Shown: positions 14,436 to 20,731 of the stretch, piece after piece | Layout of the letters: the number at the start of each line of letters is the position of its first letter | Numbering within the stretch: the stretch's first letter is position 1 | IMG/VR virus record: IMGVR_UViG_3300042507_004218 | Coordinates: 1-61,564 of that record | Reading direction: 5' to 3' (one strand) | DNA: 61,564 nt | Source of the DNA: a virus | The notes under the pieces: model-generated | Told to the model about the DNA's origin: nothing | What the model saw: only the letters and a program-made list of their open reading frames with translations | Database searches by the model: none | Made by a program: the position numbers and the translations under genes

Positions 14436-14482
14436 CTACGCGCCCGCGCTACGCGCCCGCGCTACGCGCTCCGCGCTACGCA
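14436..14482 (+). repeat. Tandem 13-bp repeats
   Basis: CTACGCGCCCGCG at 14436-14448 and 14449-14461, then CTACGCGCTCCGCG at 14462-14475 and a partial CTACGCA. They lie between a stop codon and a terminator; slippage products are likely, and no function is evident. Confidence 0.75.
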
Positions 14483-14487
14483 CTCAA

Positions 14488-14512
14488 CGCTCTGCTCTCG
14501 CAGGGCGTTTTT
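14488..14512 (+). terminator. Intrinsic terminator 1
   Basis: Stem CGCTCTGC (14488-14495), loop TCTC, GCAGGGCG (14500-14507) with one T-G pair, then TTTTT at 14508-14512. It is 59 bases after the stop of the 90-residue gene. Confidence 0.75.
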
Positions 14513-14528
14513 GTTGGCTAAACGTTCA

Positions 14529-14554
14529 ACATCCCGCAGGGGCAGGGTGTTTTT
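14529..14554 (+). terminator. Intrinsic terminator 2 (weaker)
   Basis: ACATCCC (14529-14535) can pair with GGGTGT (14545-14550) with one bulged T, followed by TTTT. It is arranged in tandem with the stronger terminator 17 bases upstream. Confidence 0.5.
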
Positions 14555-14595
14555 CATGGCCGCTTAAAGCGCGGCACAACTAGGAGAGAGTAAGC

Positions 14596-14751
14596 ATGAA
14601 GACCAAGATGCTGACAATGTCCCGTCGCCTGTGGAACACGGGCGACACGCGCCTTGACCGGCGCAATCAACGGGCCTGGGTGCAGGCTGTTCGGCGGCTC
14701 GGGAGCCGCTGGCTGCTGGCAGTGCCGGTGGAACGGAAGGAGCAGCAATGA
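14596..14751 (+). CDS. Small basic protein, unknown
   Basis: 51 residues from ATG 14596, AGGAGAGAG upstream: MKTKMLTMSRRLWNTGDTRL then RRNQRAWVQAVRRLGSRWLL. Very Arg- and Trp-rich, amphipathic. The stop overlaps the next start (ATGA at 14748). It is the first gene after the tandem terminators, so it should begin a new unit, although no clear promoter was seen between 14555 and 14595. Function unknown. Confidence 0.65.
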   Translation: MKTKMLTMSRRLWNTGDTRLDRRNQRAWVQAVRRLGSRWLLAVPVERKEQQ

Positions 14752-15026
14752 CCACCGAAGACGAAATCCGCCGCACGCTGCACCCGGAGGCTTACAAGAC
14801 CATGGAGTTCAACCCCAAGCCGCGCCCGCGCATCCCTCTGGGCTGCGACCAGCAGGGCAGATACCCGCAGGCTGCGGAGCAGCCGCAAGCTGCTGAACCC
14901 TGCATCGACTTGGACGAGGTCGGAGGCCCTCCCGAGCCGCCACCGGAGCCGTGGTGGCCGTACATCCTCGGGGGCATCTGCGCCATCCTGGCGCTGGTGC
15001 TGATCTTCGTTCCGATGGGGGTGTGA
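14748..15026 (+). CDS. Small single-span membrane protein
   Basis: 92 residues. The first 65 residues are polar and Pro-rich (QQGRYPQAAEQPQAAEP, PPEPPPEP). They are followed by one hydrophobic span, PYILGGICAILALVLIFVP, at the C-terminus. This is a tail-anchored inner-membrane protein topology. Coupled to the preceding gene by ATGA overlap. No family recognised; it is not typical of holins or spanins because of its position in the early cluster. Confidence 0.65.
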   Translation: MTTEDEIRRTLHPEAYKTMEFNPKPRPRIPLGCDQQGRYPQAAEQPQAAEPCIDLDEVGGPPEPPPEPWWPYILGGICAILALVLIFVPMGV

Positions 15027-15027
15027 G

Positions 15028-15240
15028 ATGAAACTCACACCATGGTTCCCCGGCACCGTCAAGCCGGTGCGCGTTGGCGTGTATGAAAGGCAGTACTTTC
15101 GGGAGCAGCTCGAAACCCGTTATTCCTATTGGAGCGGCTACAAATGGTCTACATGGGCGCCAACCCCGAAGGGGGCCCTGGATCTTTGGTATACGGTAGG
15201 CGCGCTCCAAGACCTCCCTTGGCGCGGAGTGCTGAAATGA
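15028..15240 (+). CDS. Small early protein, unknown
   Basis: 70 residues, MKLTPWFPGTVKPVRVGVYE to WRGVLK, with many aromatic residues (YSYWSGYKWSTW). A small beta domain is likely. It starts one base after the previous stop (TGAGATG) and its own stop overlaps the next ATG (ATGA at 15237). This tight overlap chain continues to 19966. Unrecognised. Confidence 0.7.
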   Translation: MKLTPWFPGTVKPVRVGVYERQYFREQLETRYSYWSGYKWSTWAPTPKGALDLWYTVGALQDLPWRGVLK

Positions 15241-15368
15241 CCCTCAATCCCAAAGCCTTCCTCCGGAGGTGCTTTGCCTGCAACCGCGACATGCGCGACC
15301 ACCCGGGCAGCAGTATGCGGCGGGGGATTTGGAGATGTGCGAAATGCACGAAGAAAGGAACCCAATGA
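15237..15368 (+). CDS. Mini zinc-ribbon protein
   Basis: 43 residues from ATG 15237: MTLNPKAFLRRCFACNRDMR and GIWRCAKCTKKGTQ. Two CxxC pairs 24 residues apart would bind one zinc, and the rest is basic, so it is probably a nucleic-acid or protein-binding knuckle. Coupled by overlap to both neighbours. No named family. Confidence 0.65.
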   Translation: MTLNPKAFLRRCFACNRDMRDHPGSSMRRGIWRCAKCTKKGTQ

Positions 15369-15850
15369 CTACGATCACCATTGACCGCGCCGTCGTTGAG
15401 CAGGCGCTGGAGGCGTTGGAGTACGCGCAGCAAGATCGCGAATGCCCAAGCACAACCCGTCAGGCAATCGCCGCCCTCCGCGCCGCCCTGGCGCAGGAGC
15501 AGGACGAGCCAACTGGTAAGCAACCCTTACAGGTTGAGTCGGTGGCAACAACTCAACAACCCGCTGGCGAAACGCCCCCGTCCGACTATCGGCGCGGCTA
15601 TTGGGACGGATTCAACATCGGCAAACGCGAGGGGCGCATTGAGGCAGAAGACGCCTTGGCGCAGCAGGATGAGCCGGAAACCTGCACTTGGTATCAAGAC
15701 GGCGACAGCGACTCAGGCGTTTACGCCACCTCATGTCGGCACTACTTCAACCTTGAAGATGGTACGCCAGAGGACAACAAGATGCAGTGGTGCTGCTACT
15801 GCGGCAAGAAGCTGGTGCAGGAACTGATTACGGAGGGCGACGATGAGTGA
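15365..15850 (+). CDS. ALEALE/LRAALAQ modular protein 1
   Basis: 161 residues. The N-terminal module reads VVEQALEALEYAQQD, then AIAALRAALAQEQDEP. This helical hairpin is repeated in the next three genes. The second half is different: SDYRRGYWDGFNIGKREGRI and a C-terminal CRHYF...WCCYCGKK segment with possible zinc ligands. Proteins built from this module plus a variable partner domain are common in phages and prophages of Burkholderiales. Role unknown. ATG 15365 overlaps the previous stop. Confidence 0.7.
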   Translation: MTTITIDRAVVEQALEALEYAQQDRECPSTTRQAIAALRAALAQEQDEPTGKQPLQVESVATTQQPAGETPPSDYRRGYWDGFNIGKREGRIEAEDALAQQDEPETCTWYQDGDSDSGVYATSCRHYFNLEDGTPEDNKMQWCCYCGKKLVQELITEGDDE

Positions 15851-16127
15851 CCTACGAACCGCCGCCCAGCAGGCGCTGGAGGCGTTGGATGAGGCCGACA
15901 CGTTTCACCGCAACCTGTCAGATCAGCGCGCGCGCAGGCTTGCCGCAATGGCCGCCCTCCGCACCGCCCTGGCGCAGCAGGATGAGCCGACACTCACCAT
16001 CGAGCGCCTGCGCGATGCGCTCGTGGCGTCTCGCATCATCCCGCCCGCAGCGGTCGAAGACCCGGACGAATACGACGATGGAGTGACTCTGCATCGCATC
16101 GAAGCACTGCACAGGAGGATCGCATGA
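15843..16127 (+). CDS. ALEALE/LRAALAQ modular protein 2
   Basis: 94 residues, MSDLRTAAQQALEALDEADT, then AMAALRTALAQQDEP followed by a variable 40-residue C-terminal part. Its first 33 bases of coding DNA are almost identical to those of the next gene (15848-15880 against 16129-16161), a recent duplication or conversion. Overlaps both neighbours. Function unknown. Confidence 0.65.
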   Translation: MSDLRTAAQQALEALDEADTFHRNLSDQRARRLAAMAALRTALAQQDEPTLTIERLRDALVASRIIPPAAVEDPDEYDDGVTLHRIEALHRRIA

Positions 16128-17074
16128 ATGACCTACGAACCGCCGCCCAGCAGGCGCTGGACAGCATCAACGAACTGTTTGCCGCCGAACAGTCAGAAGG
16201 CGGAGAACGTGGCGGACATATCCGCACACCGGCCACGCGAGAGCATTTGGTGCGTGTAGCTCAGGCTCGCAAGGCTTTGCATGAAAGCTGCGGCGCCCTC
16301 CGCGCCGCCTTGGCGCAGCGGGCCGAGCTGGTGGAGCCGGTGGAGCCGGTGGATGTGGGGCTGCTTGAGTACCGAGGCAACAGCGTGGCTTTCATCCATC
16401 AAAAAATGACGGCATATCGAACCGGGATTGATGTCGCGTGGGATGCCTTCAGAGCAAAGGGACTGCATCCTGACGGCAAAACGTCATTGGCCGACATGAT
16501 CGCAAAGTACACCGCCCCACCGCAGCAGGCCGAGCCGGCGCAGGGGCCAGAAGGTATGGTTGAGTTCCTGGCCGATCTGCAACGCAGTCGGACGAAGTAC
16601 CCGAAGAACAGGCGCATGTTCGACGGCCTGATGGGCGAGATTGATGAGTTGCGCCGCGCCTACGCTGGCGATGGCGACATTCGTGCCGAAGCATTCGACG
16701 TTGCCGTGTGTGCTTTCCGCATTGCGACCGAAGGTGACGCAGGCGGTAACGCCCGGTTGGAGCAGGCCGAGACGGATCATGAAACCCGAGCCGAACTGGC
16801 GGAGCAGCAGGTTGTGCAACTTGCCGAGGAGCGCGATCACTACCGTAACCTGTGGCAGAAGGCGCAGCAGGATGAGCCGCAACCCATGCACCCTGAACTA
16901 CGAAAGATGTGGGAGGACCACTTCGACAAGTGTTTCAGGGCTATCCCTGTGCCGGAGCAGGCCGAGCCGGTGCAAATGCACCCGTCTCAATTTGCAGAAA
17001 TGATCAAAGGTAAGGAGGCCATGACCGGCATCCCGGTGTACTGGGCCGAGTGGCCGAACAAGGAGGAATCATGA
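16124..17074 (+). CDS. ALEALE/LRAALAQ modular protein 3, long
   Basis: 316 residues. The same N-terminal module (MNDLRTAAQQALDSINELFA, then ALRAALAQRAEL) is joined to a longer region with an AFRAKGLHPDGKTSLADMI segment. Next comes a helical part with DLQRSRTKYPKNRRMFDGLM and FDVAVCAFRIATEGD, and a coiled coil QQVVQLAEERDHYRNLWQKA. Repeated QAEP/QDEP linkers separate the parts. No catalytic motif is recognised. Stop overlaps the next start. Confidence 0.65.
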   Translation: MNDLRTAAQQALDSINELFAAEQSEGGERGGHIRTPATREHLVRVAQARKALHESCGALRAALAQRAELVEPVEPVDVGLLEYRGNSVAFIHQKMTAYRTGIDVAWDAFRAKGLHPDGKTSLADMIAKYTAPPQQAEPAQGPEGMVEFLADLQRSRTKYPKNRRMFDGLMGEIDELRRAYAGDGDIRAEAFDVAVCAFRIATEGDAGGNARLEQAETDHETRAELAEQQVVQLAEERDHYRNLWQKAQQDEPQPMHPELRKMWEDHFDKCFRAIPVPEQAEPVQMHPSQFAEMIKGKEAMTGIPVYWAEWPNKEES

Positions 17075-17562
17075 CTGATCTGAGAGCCGCTGCCCAGCAG
17101 GCGCTGGAGGCGTTGGAGAAGTACCGCAAGATGATGTTTGTGGAAGCAGGGTGTCGTTTTGGCGAAGGCGATGCAGCCATCACCAACCTCCGCGCCGCCT
17201 TGGCGCAGCAGGCCGAGCCGGTGGCGGGAAAGGTTGTAGCGTGGGGCGTGTTCGCCAACATCGACGGCGAATGGCAGTTGCAGCACCCCGTGTTCGCGGG
17301 TGACGAGCAGGGCAAGGTGAACGCTGAGTTTGAGCGCGCATCGTACAGCGGCCCGCAGCCGCTAGAAGTGCGGCCTCTCGGTGTCGTGACTGCTACGGCA
17401 CGGCAGGCCGAGCCGGCGCAGGAGCCGGTGGCGACGCTGATCGCTCAGCGCGATGCGCTGCTGGAAATGCTGAAACTGGCCCGATCCATCATCGGCCACC
17501 CGGATGACGCGCACTCACAGATGATCGACGCCGCCATCAAGGCGGTGGAGGAGGAAGCATGA
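17071..17562 (+). CDS. ALEALE/LRAALAQ modular protein 4
   Basis: 163 residues from ATG 17071 behind AGGAGG; the earlier in-frame ATG at 17050 lacks such a site. Module MTDLRAAAQQALEALEKYRK, then NLRAALAQQAEPV, a middle beta-like domain (VVAWGVFANIDGEWQLQHPV), and a helical end with DAAIKAVEEEA. The last eight residues resemble the end of the next gene (DAIKAVEGE), again showing shuffling of short ends. Function unknown. Confidence 0.65.
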   Translation: MTDLRAAAQQALEALEKYRKMMFVEAGCRFGEGDAAITNLRAALAQQAEPVAGKVVAWGVFANIDGEWQLQHPVFAGDEQGKVNAEFERASYSGPQPLEVRPLGVVTATARQAEPAQEPVATLIAQRDALLEMLKLARSIIGHPDDAHSQMIDAAIKAVEEEA

Positions 17563-17801
17563 AGAGACTGAGCTACTACCCGGCCCGTGCCGCAGTGAAG
17601 ATCACAAGCATCGTCCTCATCTCGCAGATCATGGTGGAGATGGGCGGGCCTGTATCGCGCAAGCCAGAGTTCTGGTGGGTCATTTATGCGTGCGCCGGAG
17701 CATTTGTCCTGTCCGCGCTCTACGCGATTGCGGTCGTCGTGCGGAATGCATGGGTGGAATACTGCGACGCCATCAAGGCGGTGGAAGGAGAAACCAAATG
17801 A
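17559..17801 (+). CDS. Small membrane protein, two spans
   Basis: 80 residues. Two hydrophobic segments, VKITSIVLISQIMVEMGG and WVIYACAGAFVLSALYAIAVV, are separated by a short polar loop with a basic N-terminus. Topology fits a small inner-membrane protein; a holin-like role cannot be excluded, but it is far from the lysozyme gene. ATG overlaps the previous stop. Confidence 0.6.
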   Translation: MKRLSYYPARAAVKITSIVLISQIMVEMGGPVSRKPEFWWVIYACAGAFVLSALYAIAVVVRNAWVEYCDAIKAVEGETK

Positions 17802-17917
17802 AACGCGAGTACGTTATTTCTATTGACTCAAGCAGGGGCTCATCAGTGTTGGGGCGCTTGGTGCGCGCGCTGCTGTTTTGGCCCCGTTGGATTCTGACCG
17901 GAAAGGCTGAGCTATGA
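17798..17917 (+). CDS. 39-residue membrane-associated peptide
   Basis: ATG 17798, GGAG upstream: MKREYVISIDSSRGSSVLGR then LVRALLFWPRWILTG and AEL. The second half is hydrophobic and amphipathic. Overlaps both neighbours by ATGA. The coupling supports translation; function unknown. Confidence 0.5.
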   Translation: MKREYVISIDSSRGSSVLGRLVRALLFWPRWILTGKAEL

Positions 17918-18183
17918 ACCGAGATGACATCATCCGCATGGCGCATGAAGCAGGCTGGTCTGGTGTCTTCGTCATTGAATGGGCCAAACAGCCTGACGAG
18001 CATCCAGTGGAGAAAAGCCTGCCCGTGCCGGTGACGATGGAGCAGATTGAACGCTTCTTCCGCGCAGCCTACGCTGCCGGCGCCGCTGCCGAGCGCGAGG
18101 CGTGTGCGAAGATAGTAGAAACGCATCAATGTACGGGCTGGGGCATTCTTAGTGCCGCCATCCGCGCAAGGAGCAAGGAATGA
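17914..18183 (+). CDS. EREACA/AAIRAR family protein 1
   Basis: 89 residues. MNRDDIIRMAHEAGWSGVF, MEQIERFFRAAYAAGAAAER, EACAKIVETHQCTGWG and SAAIRARSKE. The EREACA...AAIRAR arrangement is a familiar C-terminal signature of small phage proteins of unknown role. The 18 bases coding AAIRAR are repeated at the ends of the next two genes. Overlaps the next ATG. Confidence 0.65.
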   Translation: MNRDDIIRMAHEAGWSGVFVIEWAKQPDEHPVEKSLPVPVTMEQIERFFRAAYAAGAAAEREACAKIVETHQCTGWGILSAAIRARSKE

Positions 18184-18386
18184 ACCTACAAGTGGAGTTG
18201 ACCAAGTTGCTCATAGAGAGCTACGACCGTGGCGTCAAGGACGCAACGCAAGCCGCGATTGAAAGCTTCCAGGAGGCCATGCGTTTGGAGCGCGAGGCGT
18301 GTGCCCAAATTGCCGACGCCGAGGCCAGCATCGAGGGCATAGCGCAGCGCATAGCTGCCGCCATCCGCGCAAGGGGGAACACATGA
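18180..18386 (+). CDS. EREACA/AAIRAR family protein 2
   Basis: 68 residues, MNLQVELTKLLIESYDRGVK then LEREACAQIADAEASIEG and AAAIRARGNT. All-helical. The DNA coding its last residues (18357-18374, then GGGAACAC) also supplies the ribosome-binding site of the following gene, so the repeated end and the next start move as one cassette. Confidence 0.65.
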   Translation: MNLQVELTKLLIESYDRGVKDATQAAIESFQEAMRLEREACAQIADAEASIEGIAQRIAAAIRARGNT

Positions 18387-18715
18387 ACGAACCGACCAGA
18401 GAACAAGTAAGAAGTCTGACAACGCAAGCAGTCCGCATGACTGTGGACGATTTTGCAATCAATGGGTTTGCCATCCCGAAGGATATTGAGGCAAACATCA
18501 CCGAAAAATACGAGTTTATCTACTACCTTGTGAAGTTTGCACAGGAGCAGGAGCGTGAACGCATCATTTCCGTAGCACAGTCTCGCCTAGACCACGAAAG
18601 AAGCGCCCTGGCGCACAACCTCTATCGGTGGCACGCCGCAAGCGAATGGCACCAAGCGAGGTGCGGCGGCATGGAGGACATGCTTGCCGCCATCCGCGCA
18701 AGGGGAAACACATGA
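18383..18715 (+). CDS. AAIRAR family protein 3
   Basis: 110 residues. The N-terminal region MNEPTREQVRSLTTQAVRMT is unlike its neighbours, while FAQEQERERIISVAQSRLDH and MLAAIRARGNT at the end keep the family signature. Starts with an overlap on the previous gene and ends with the same RBS-carrying repeat. Function unknown. Confidence 0.65.
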   Translation: MNEPTREQVRSLTTQAVRMTVDDFAINGFAIPKDIEANITEKYEFIYYLVKFAQEQERERIISVAQSRLDHERSALAHNLYRWHAASEWHQARCGGMEDMLAAIRARGNT

Positions 18716-18930
18716 ACAACACCGAAATCTTCAGCGTAGCCGAGCGCATGGCGAGCCATTACGTATCTGGCTATTGCTTCGACCACGCAGACATTGCTGC
18801 GTTTGCACGATGGGCAGCGGGGCAGGAACGCGAACGCATCATTCAGTTCCTGCAAGAAATGCAGCGGCAGGCTGGAGACGCGCACAACCACTACGGGCAC
18901 GCTGCGGTACGGATCAAGGAGGGTGTATGA
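18712..18930 (+). CDS. AAIRAR-cluster protein 4
   Basis: 72 residues, MNNTEIFSVAERMASHYVSG, FARWAAGQERERIIQFLQEM. It shares the QERERII helix with the preceding protein but lacks the AAIRAR end, so it closes the array. Overlaps both neighbours. Function unknown. Confidence 0.65.
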   Translation: MNNTEIFSVAERMASHYVSGYCFDHADIAAFARWAAGQERERIIQFLQEMQRQAGDAHNHYGHAAVRIKEGV

Positions 18931-19106
18931 ACACCGTGCTTGTCTGGGTGCTGGTCACTTTTGGTGGATCCAGCAGTAGCGCCCTTGTGTATAGTCCTCC
19001 CATGCCAGATAAGGCGATGTGCGAGCAACTGCAGAAGAGCATTGTTGAAACTCGAAATCAGTTCTACATGCGCTGCGTTCAAATCAGAATGGTGGTGATC
19101 AAATGA
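18927..19106 (+). CDS. Small exported or membrane-anchored protein
   Basis: 59 residues from ATG 18927 with AAGGAGGG. MNTVLVWVLVTFGGSSSSAL looks like a signal sequence or N-terminal anchor, followed by a soluble part with two Cys (AMCEQLQ, MRCVQIR) that could pair in the periplasm. No lipobox is certain. Role unknown. Confidence 0.55.
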   Translation: MNTVLVWVLVTFGGSSSSALVYSPPMPDKAMCEQLQKSIVETRNQFYMRCVQIRMVVIK

Positions 19107-19426
19107 GCGACAGGGAAATGCTGGAGTTTGCTGCGAAGGCGGCGGGGATTGATCTTCAGGAAACTGAAGATGGCTTCGAAGCGGATTTTGATGATTCTAG
19201 AGTATGGAACCCCCTCGCCGACGACGGCGATGCGTTGCGACTGATGGTATCTATAGGCATCAGAGATTACTTTGGTCTTGAGGTACAAAAACACTGCGTT
19301 CAAGCAACTTGTTTTGAGCCGTGGGAGCACTGCGAGTATGAGGAGTACAAAAACCAAGACCCCCTCGCCGCCACCCGCCGCGCTATCGTCAGGGCTGCGG
19401 CAGAAATTGGGAGGCAGATGCCATGA
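19103..19426 (+). CDS. Conserved small phage protein
   Basis: 107 residues. REMLEFAAKAAGIDL, VWNPLADDGDALRLMVSIG and ATRRAIVRAAAEIG are hallmarks of a small protein frequent in phages of Gram-negative bacteria, where it is annotated only as hypothetical. All these blocks are intact. It overlaps both neighbouring genes. Function unknown. Confidence 0.75.
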   Translation: MSDREMLEFAAKAAGIDLQETEDGFEADFDDSRVWNPLADDGDALRLMVSIGIRDYFGLEVQKHCVQATCFEPWEHCEYEEYKNQDPLAATRRAIVRAAAEIGRQMP

Positions 19427-19572
19427 CCCGCGAACAATACCTCAACATCCTGATGCTGCTTAATGTTATGGAGGCACTAATGCAGGCGCACAAAACGCCC
19501 TTCCCTCCCTATCTCATCGGGAGCCTGGATGAGGCCGTGAAAATATTGCGCGAGGAAATCCTGAAAGAATGA
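19423..19572 (+). CDS. Small helical protein, unknown
   Basis: 49 residues: MTREQYLNILMLLNVMEALM then PPYLIGSLDEAVKILREEIL. Two amphipathic helices. ATG 19423 overlaps the previous stop and its TGA overlaps the next ATG (ATGA at 19569), which is the main support for it being translated. Confidence 0.55.
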   Translation: MTREQYLNILMLLNVMEALMQAHKTPFPPYLIGSLDEAVKILREEILKE

Positions 19573-19799
19573 AATGCCCCCACTGCACCCGTGACGGCAA
19601 GAGCCAAGTGCTGGAGAGCCGCCCCGCTGACGGGCAGATCTGGCGCAGGCGCCTGTGTAAACTGTGCCTGAAGACTTTCGTCTCCTGCGAAACCGCTGAA
19701 CCCGGCATGACCATGCCTACGCAGACGCAGTCGCGGCACAGGCTCAAGGATCGCACCCCCAAACCCGAAGACCGCAACCTCAACTGGAGCAAGAAATGA
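19569..19799 (+). CDS. NrdR-type zinc ribbon without ATP-cone
   Basis: 76 residues. MKCPHCTRDGKSQVLESRPA, WRRRLCKLCLKTFVSCE matches the N-terminal zinc ribbon of the ribonucleotide-reductase repressor NrdR (CPxC, V-x-SRP, RRR-x-C-x-x-C). The ATP-cone domain that senses nucleotides in NrdR is absent; a short polar tail replaces it. It may bind DNA at NrdR boxes or act as a small phage transcription factor. That is inference from the ribbon only. Confidence 0.75.
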   Translation: MKCPHCTRDGKSQVLESRPADGQIWRRRLCKLCLKTFVSCETAEPGMTMPTQTQSRHRLKDRTPKPEDRNLNWSKK

Positions 19800-19966
19800 A
19801 CCCCCTCGCTCAAGAACTCAACGCCACGACGCGCACGCTGTCCGCACCCTGGCCGTTTCCTGTTAGCATCACGGCCACCATGACCTACGCCAACAAGCAA
19901 CCGCCTACCCCGCGCCCGCCTACCAAGGCCGAGCGCCTCGACGCCCTACCTCCTGCACTGTTCTGA
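19796..19966 (+). CDS. Small Pro-rich protein, unknown
   Basis: 56 residues, MNPLAQELNATTRTLSAPWP, then KQPPTPRPPTKAERLDALPP. Disordered composition. It overlaps the zinc-ribbon stop. It is the last member of the overlapping chain that began at 14596; a 167-base gap follows. Confidence 0.5.
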   Translation: MNPLAQELNATTRTLSAPWPFPVSITATMTYANKQPPTPRPPTKAERLDALPPALF

Positions 19967-20083
19967 CGAGCGGCGCAGTTGCTACACAGCGGTTCTAGCC
20001 TCGCAGATGTGAAGCCCCTGTGTACCGTTCGCGTCGCCGCTCGTGGTGAACGAACGTGAACGGACCTCCTTAACCTAGAACTC

Positions 20084-20115
20084 GCGGGAGGCTAGGAATC
20101 TGCGTTCCCTCCCGC
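20084..20115 (+). promoter_or_regulatory. Stem-loop in leader of replication module
   Basis: GCGGGAG (20084-20090) pairs with CTCCCGC (20109-20115), and inside it GGAA (20095-20098) with TTCC (20105-20108), loop TCTGCG. No T-run. It lies 18 bases before ATG 20134 in the 167-base gap that separates the small-gene cluster from the replication genes; the rest of that gap shows nothing definite. Confidence 0.45.
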
Positions 20116-20133
20116 ACCTAACAAACACACACC

Positions 20134-20436
20134 ATGGCAAAGACACCAGAAAAACGAGTCAAGGATGCGTGCGTCGAAGTGCTAAAAGCTTTCAACGCGT
20201 ATTACTTCTTCCCCGTCATGGGCGGCTACGGACGCTCCGGTATCCCGGACATCATCGCTTGCTACAAGGGCTACTTCATCGCCATCGAGTGCAAGGCGGG
20301 GTTCAACACAACCACTCAACTACAGGAAAGGGAGCTAAAAGCTATCGCCGCTGCGGGCGGCATCACCCTGGTGATCCGCGAAGACACAATCGATCTGCTC
20401 CGACAGGAGCTTAGGAGAATCAAGTATGGAGAGTGA
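20134..20436 (+). CDS. VRR-NUC (PD-(D/E)XK) nuclease
   Basis: 100 residues. SGIPDIIACYKGYFIAIECK (D39, E52 and K54) is the catalytic core of the VRR-NUC family of PD-(D/E)XK nucleases; phage members of this size are stand-alone. It probably trims or resolves DNA during replication, with divalent metal. The ATG has no strong Shine-Dalgarno. It overlaps the next gene by 11 bases. Confidence 0.85.
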   Translation: MAKTPEKRVKDACVEVLKAFNAYYFFPVMGGYGRSGIPDIIACYKGYFIAIECKAGFNTTTQLQERELKAIAAAGGITLVIREDTIDLLRQELRRIKYGE

Positions 20437-20731
20437 CAAGAACGAACGCGCAGTCGAGTTTATGGCGGGCTCACTGCGACAACTGCTCATGATTATTGAT
20501 AAGCAAGGCGGGGACGCCGAAGAAGTAAAGCATATGCTCTGCCAGAGCCTGTCTTACGTCATGCTGGCCATGTTGGGTGAGAGTGCTTGCGGCGTCTTCG
20601 TCTATCTAGACGAGCACAGCACGCTGCGTATCAACGCGCTGGCCATGCCGCCAGAGGATGCGATGCAGATGTTGCGCCACGCCGCAGATCGCATACAGAA
20701 CCACCTCCCAGAAGCAGGAGAACTGCATTGA
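20426..20731 (+). CDS. Protein of unknown function before DNA polymerase
   Basis: 101 residues, MESDKNERAVEFMAGSLRQL, then a hydrophobic helical stretch (SYVMLAMLGESACGVFVYLD) that looks like a buried core rather than a span, ending HAADRIQNHLPEAGELH. Tightly packed between nuclease and polymerase genes; its stop overlaps the polymerase TTG start. Not recognised; a replication accessory role is suggested only by position. Confidence 0.65.
   Translation: MESDKNERAVEFMAGSLRQLLMIIDKQGGDAEEVKHMLCQSLSYVMLAMLGESACGVFVYLDEHSTLRINALAMPPEDAMQMLRHAADRIQNHLPEAGELH

Noticed and set aside
20587-20727. Longer version of the DNA polymerase
   Set aside because: The upstream extension overlaps the preceding gene, has no ribosome site and reads as Arg/Pro-rich shadow; TTG 20728 has a good site and coupling.
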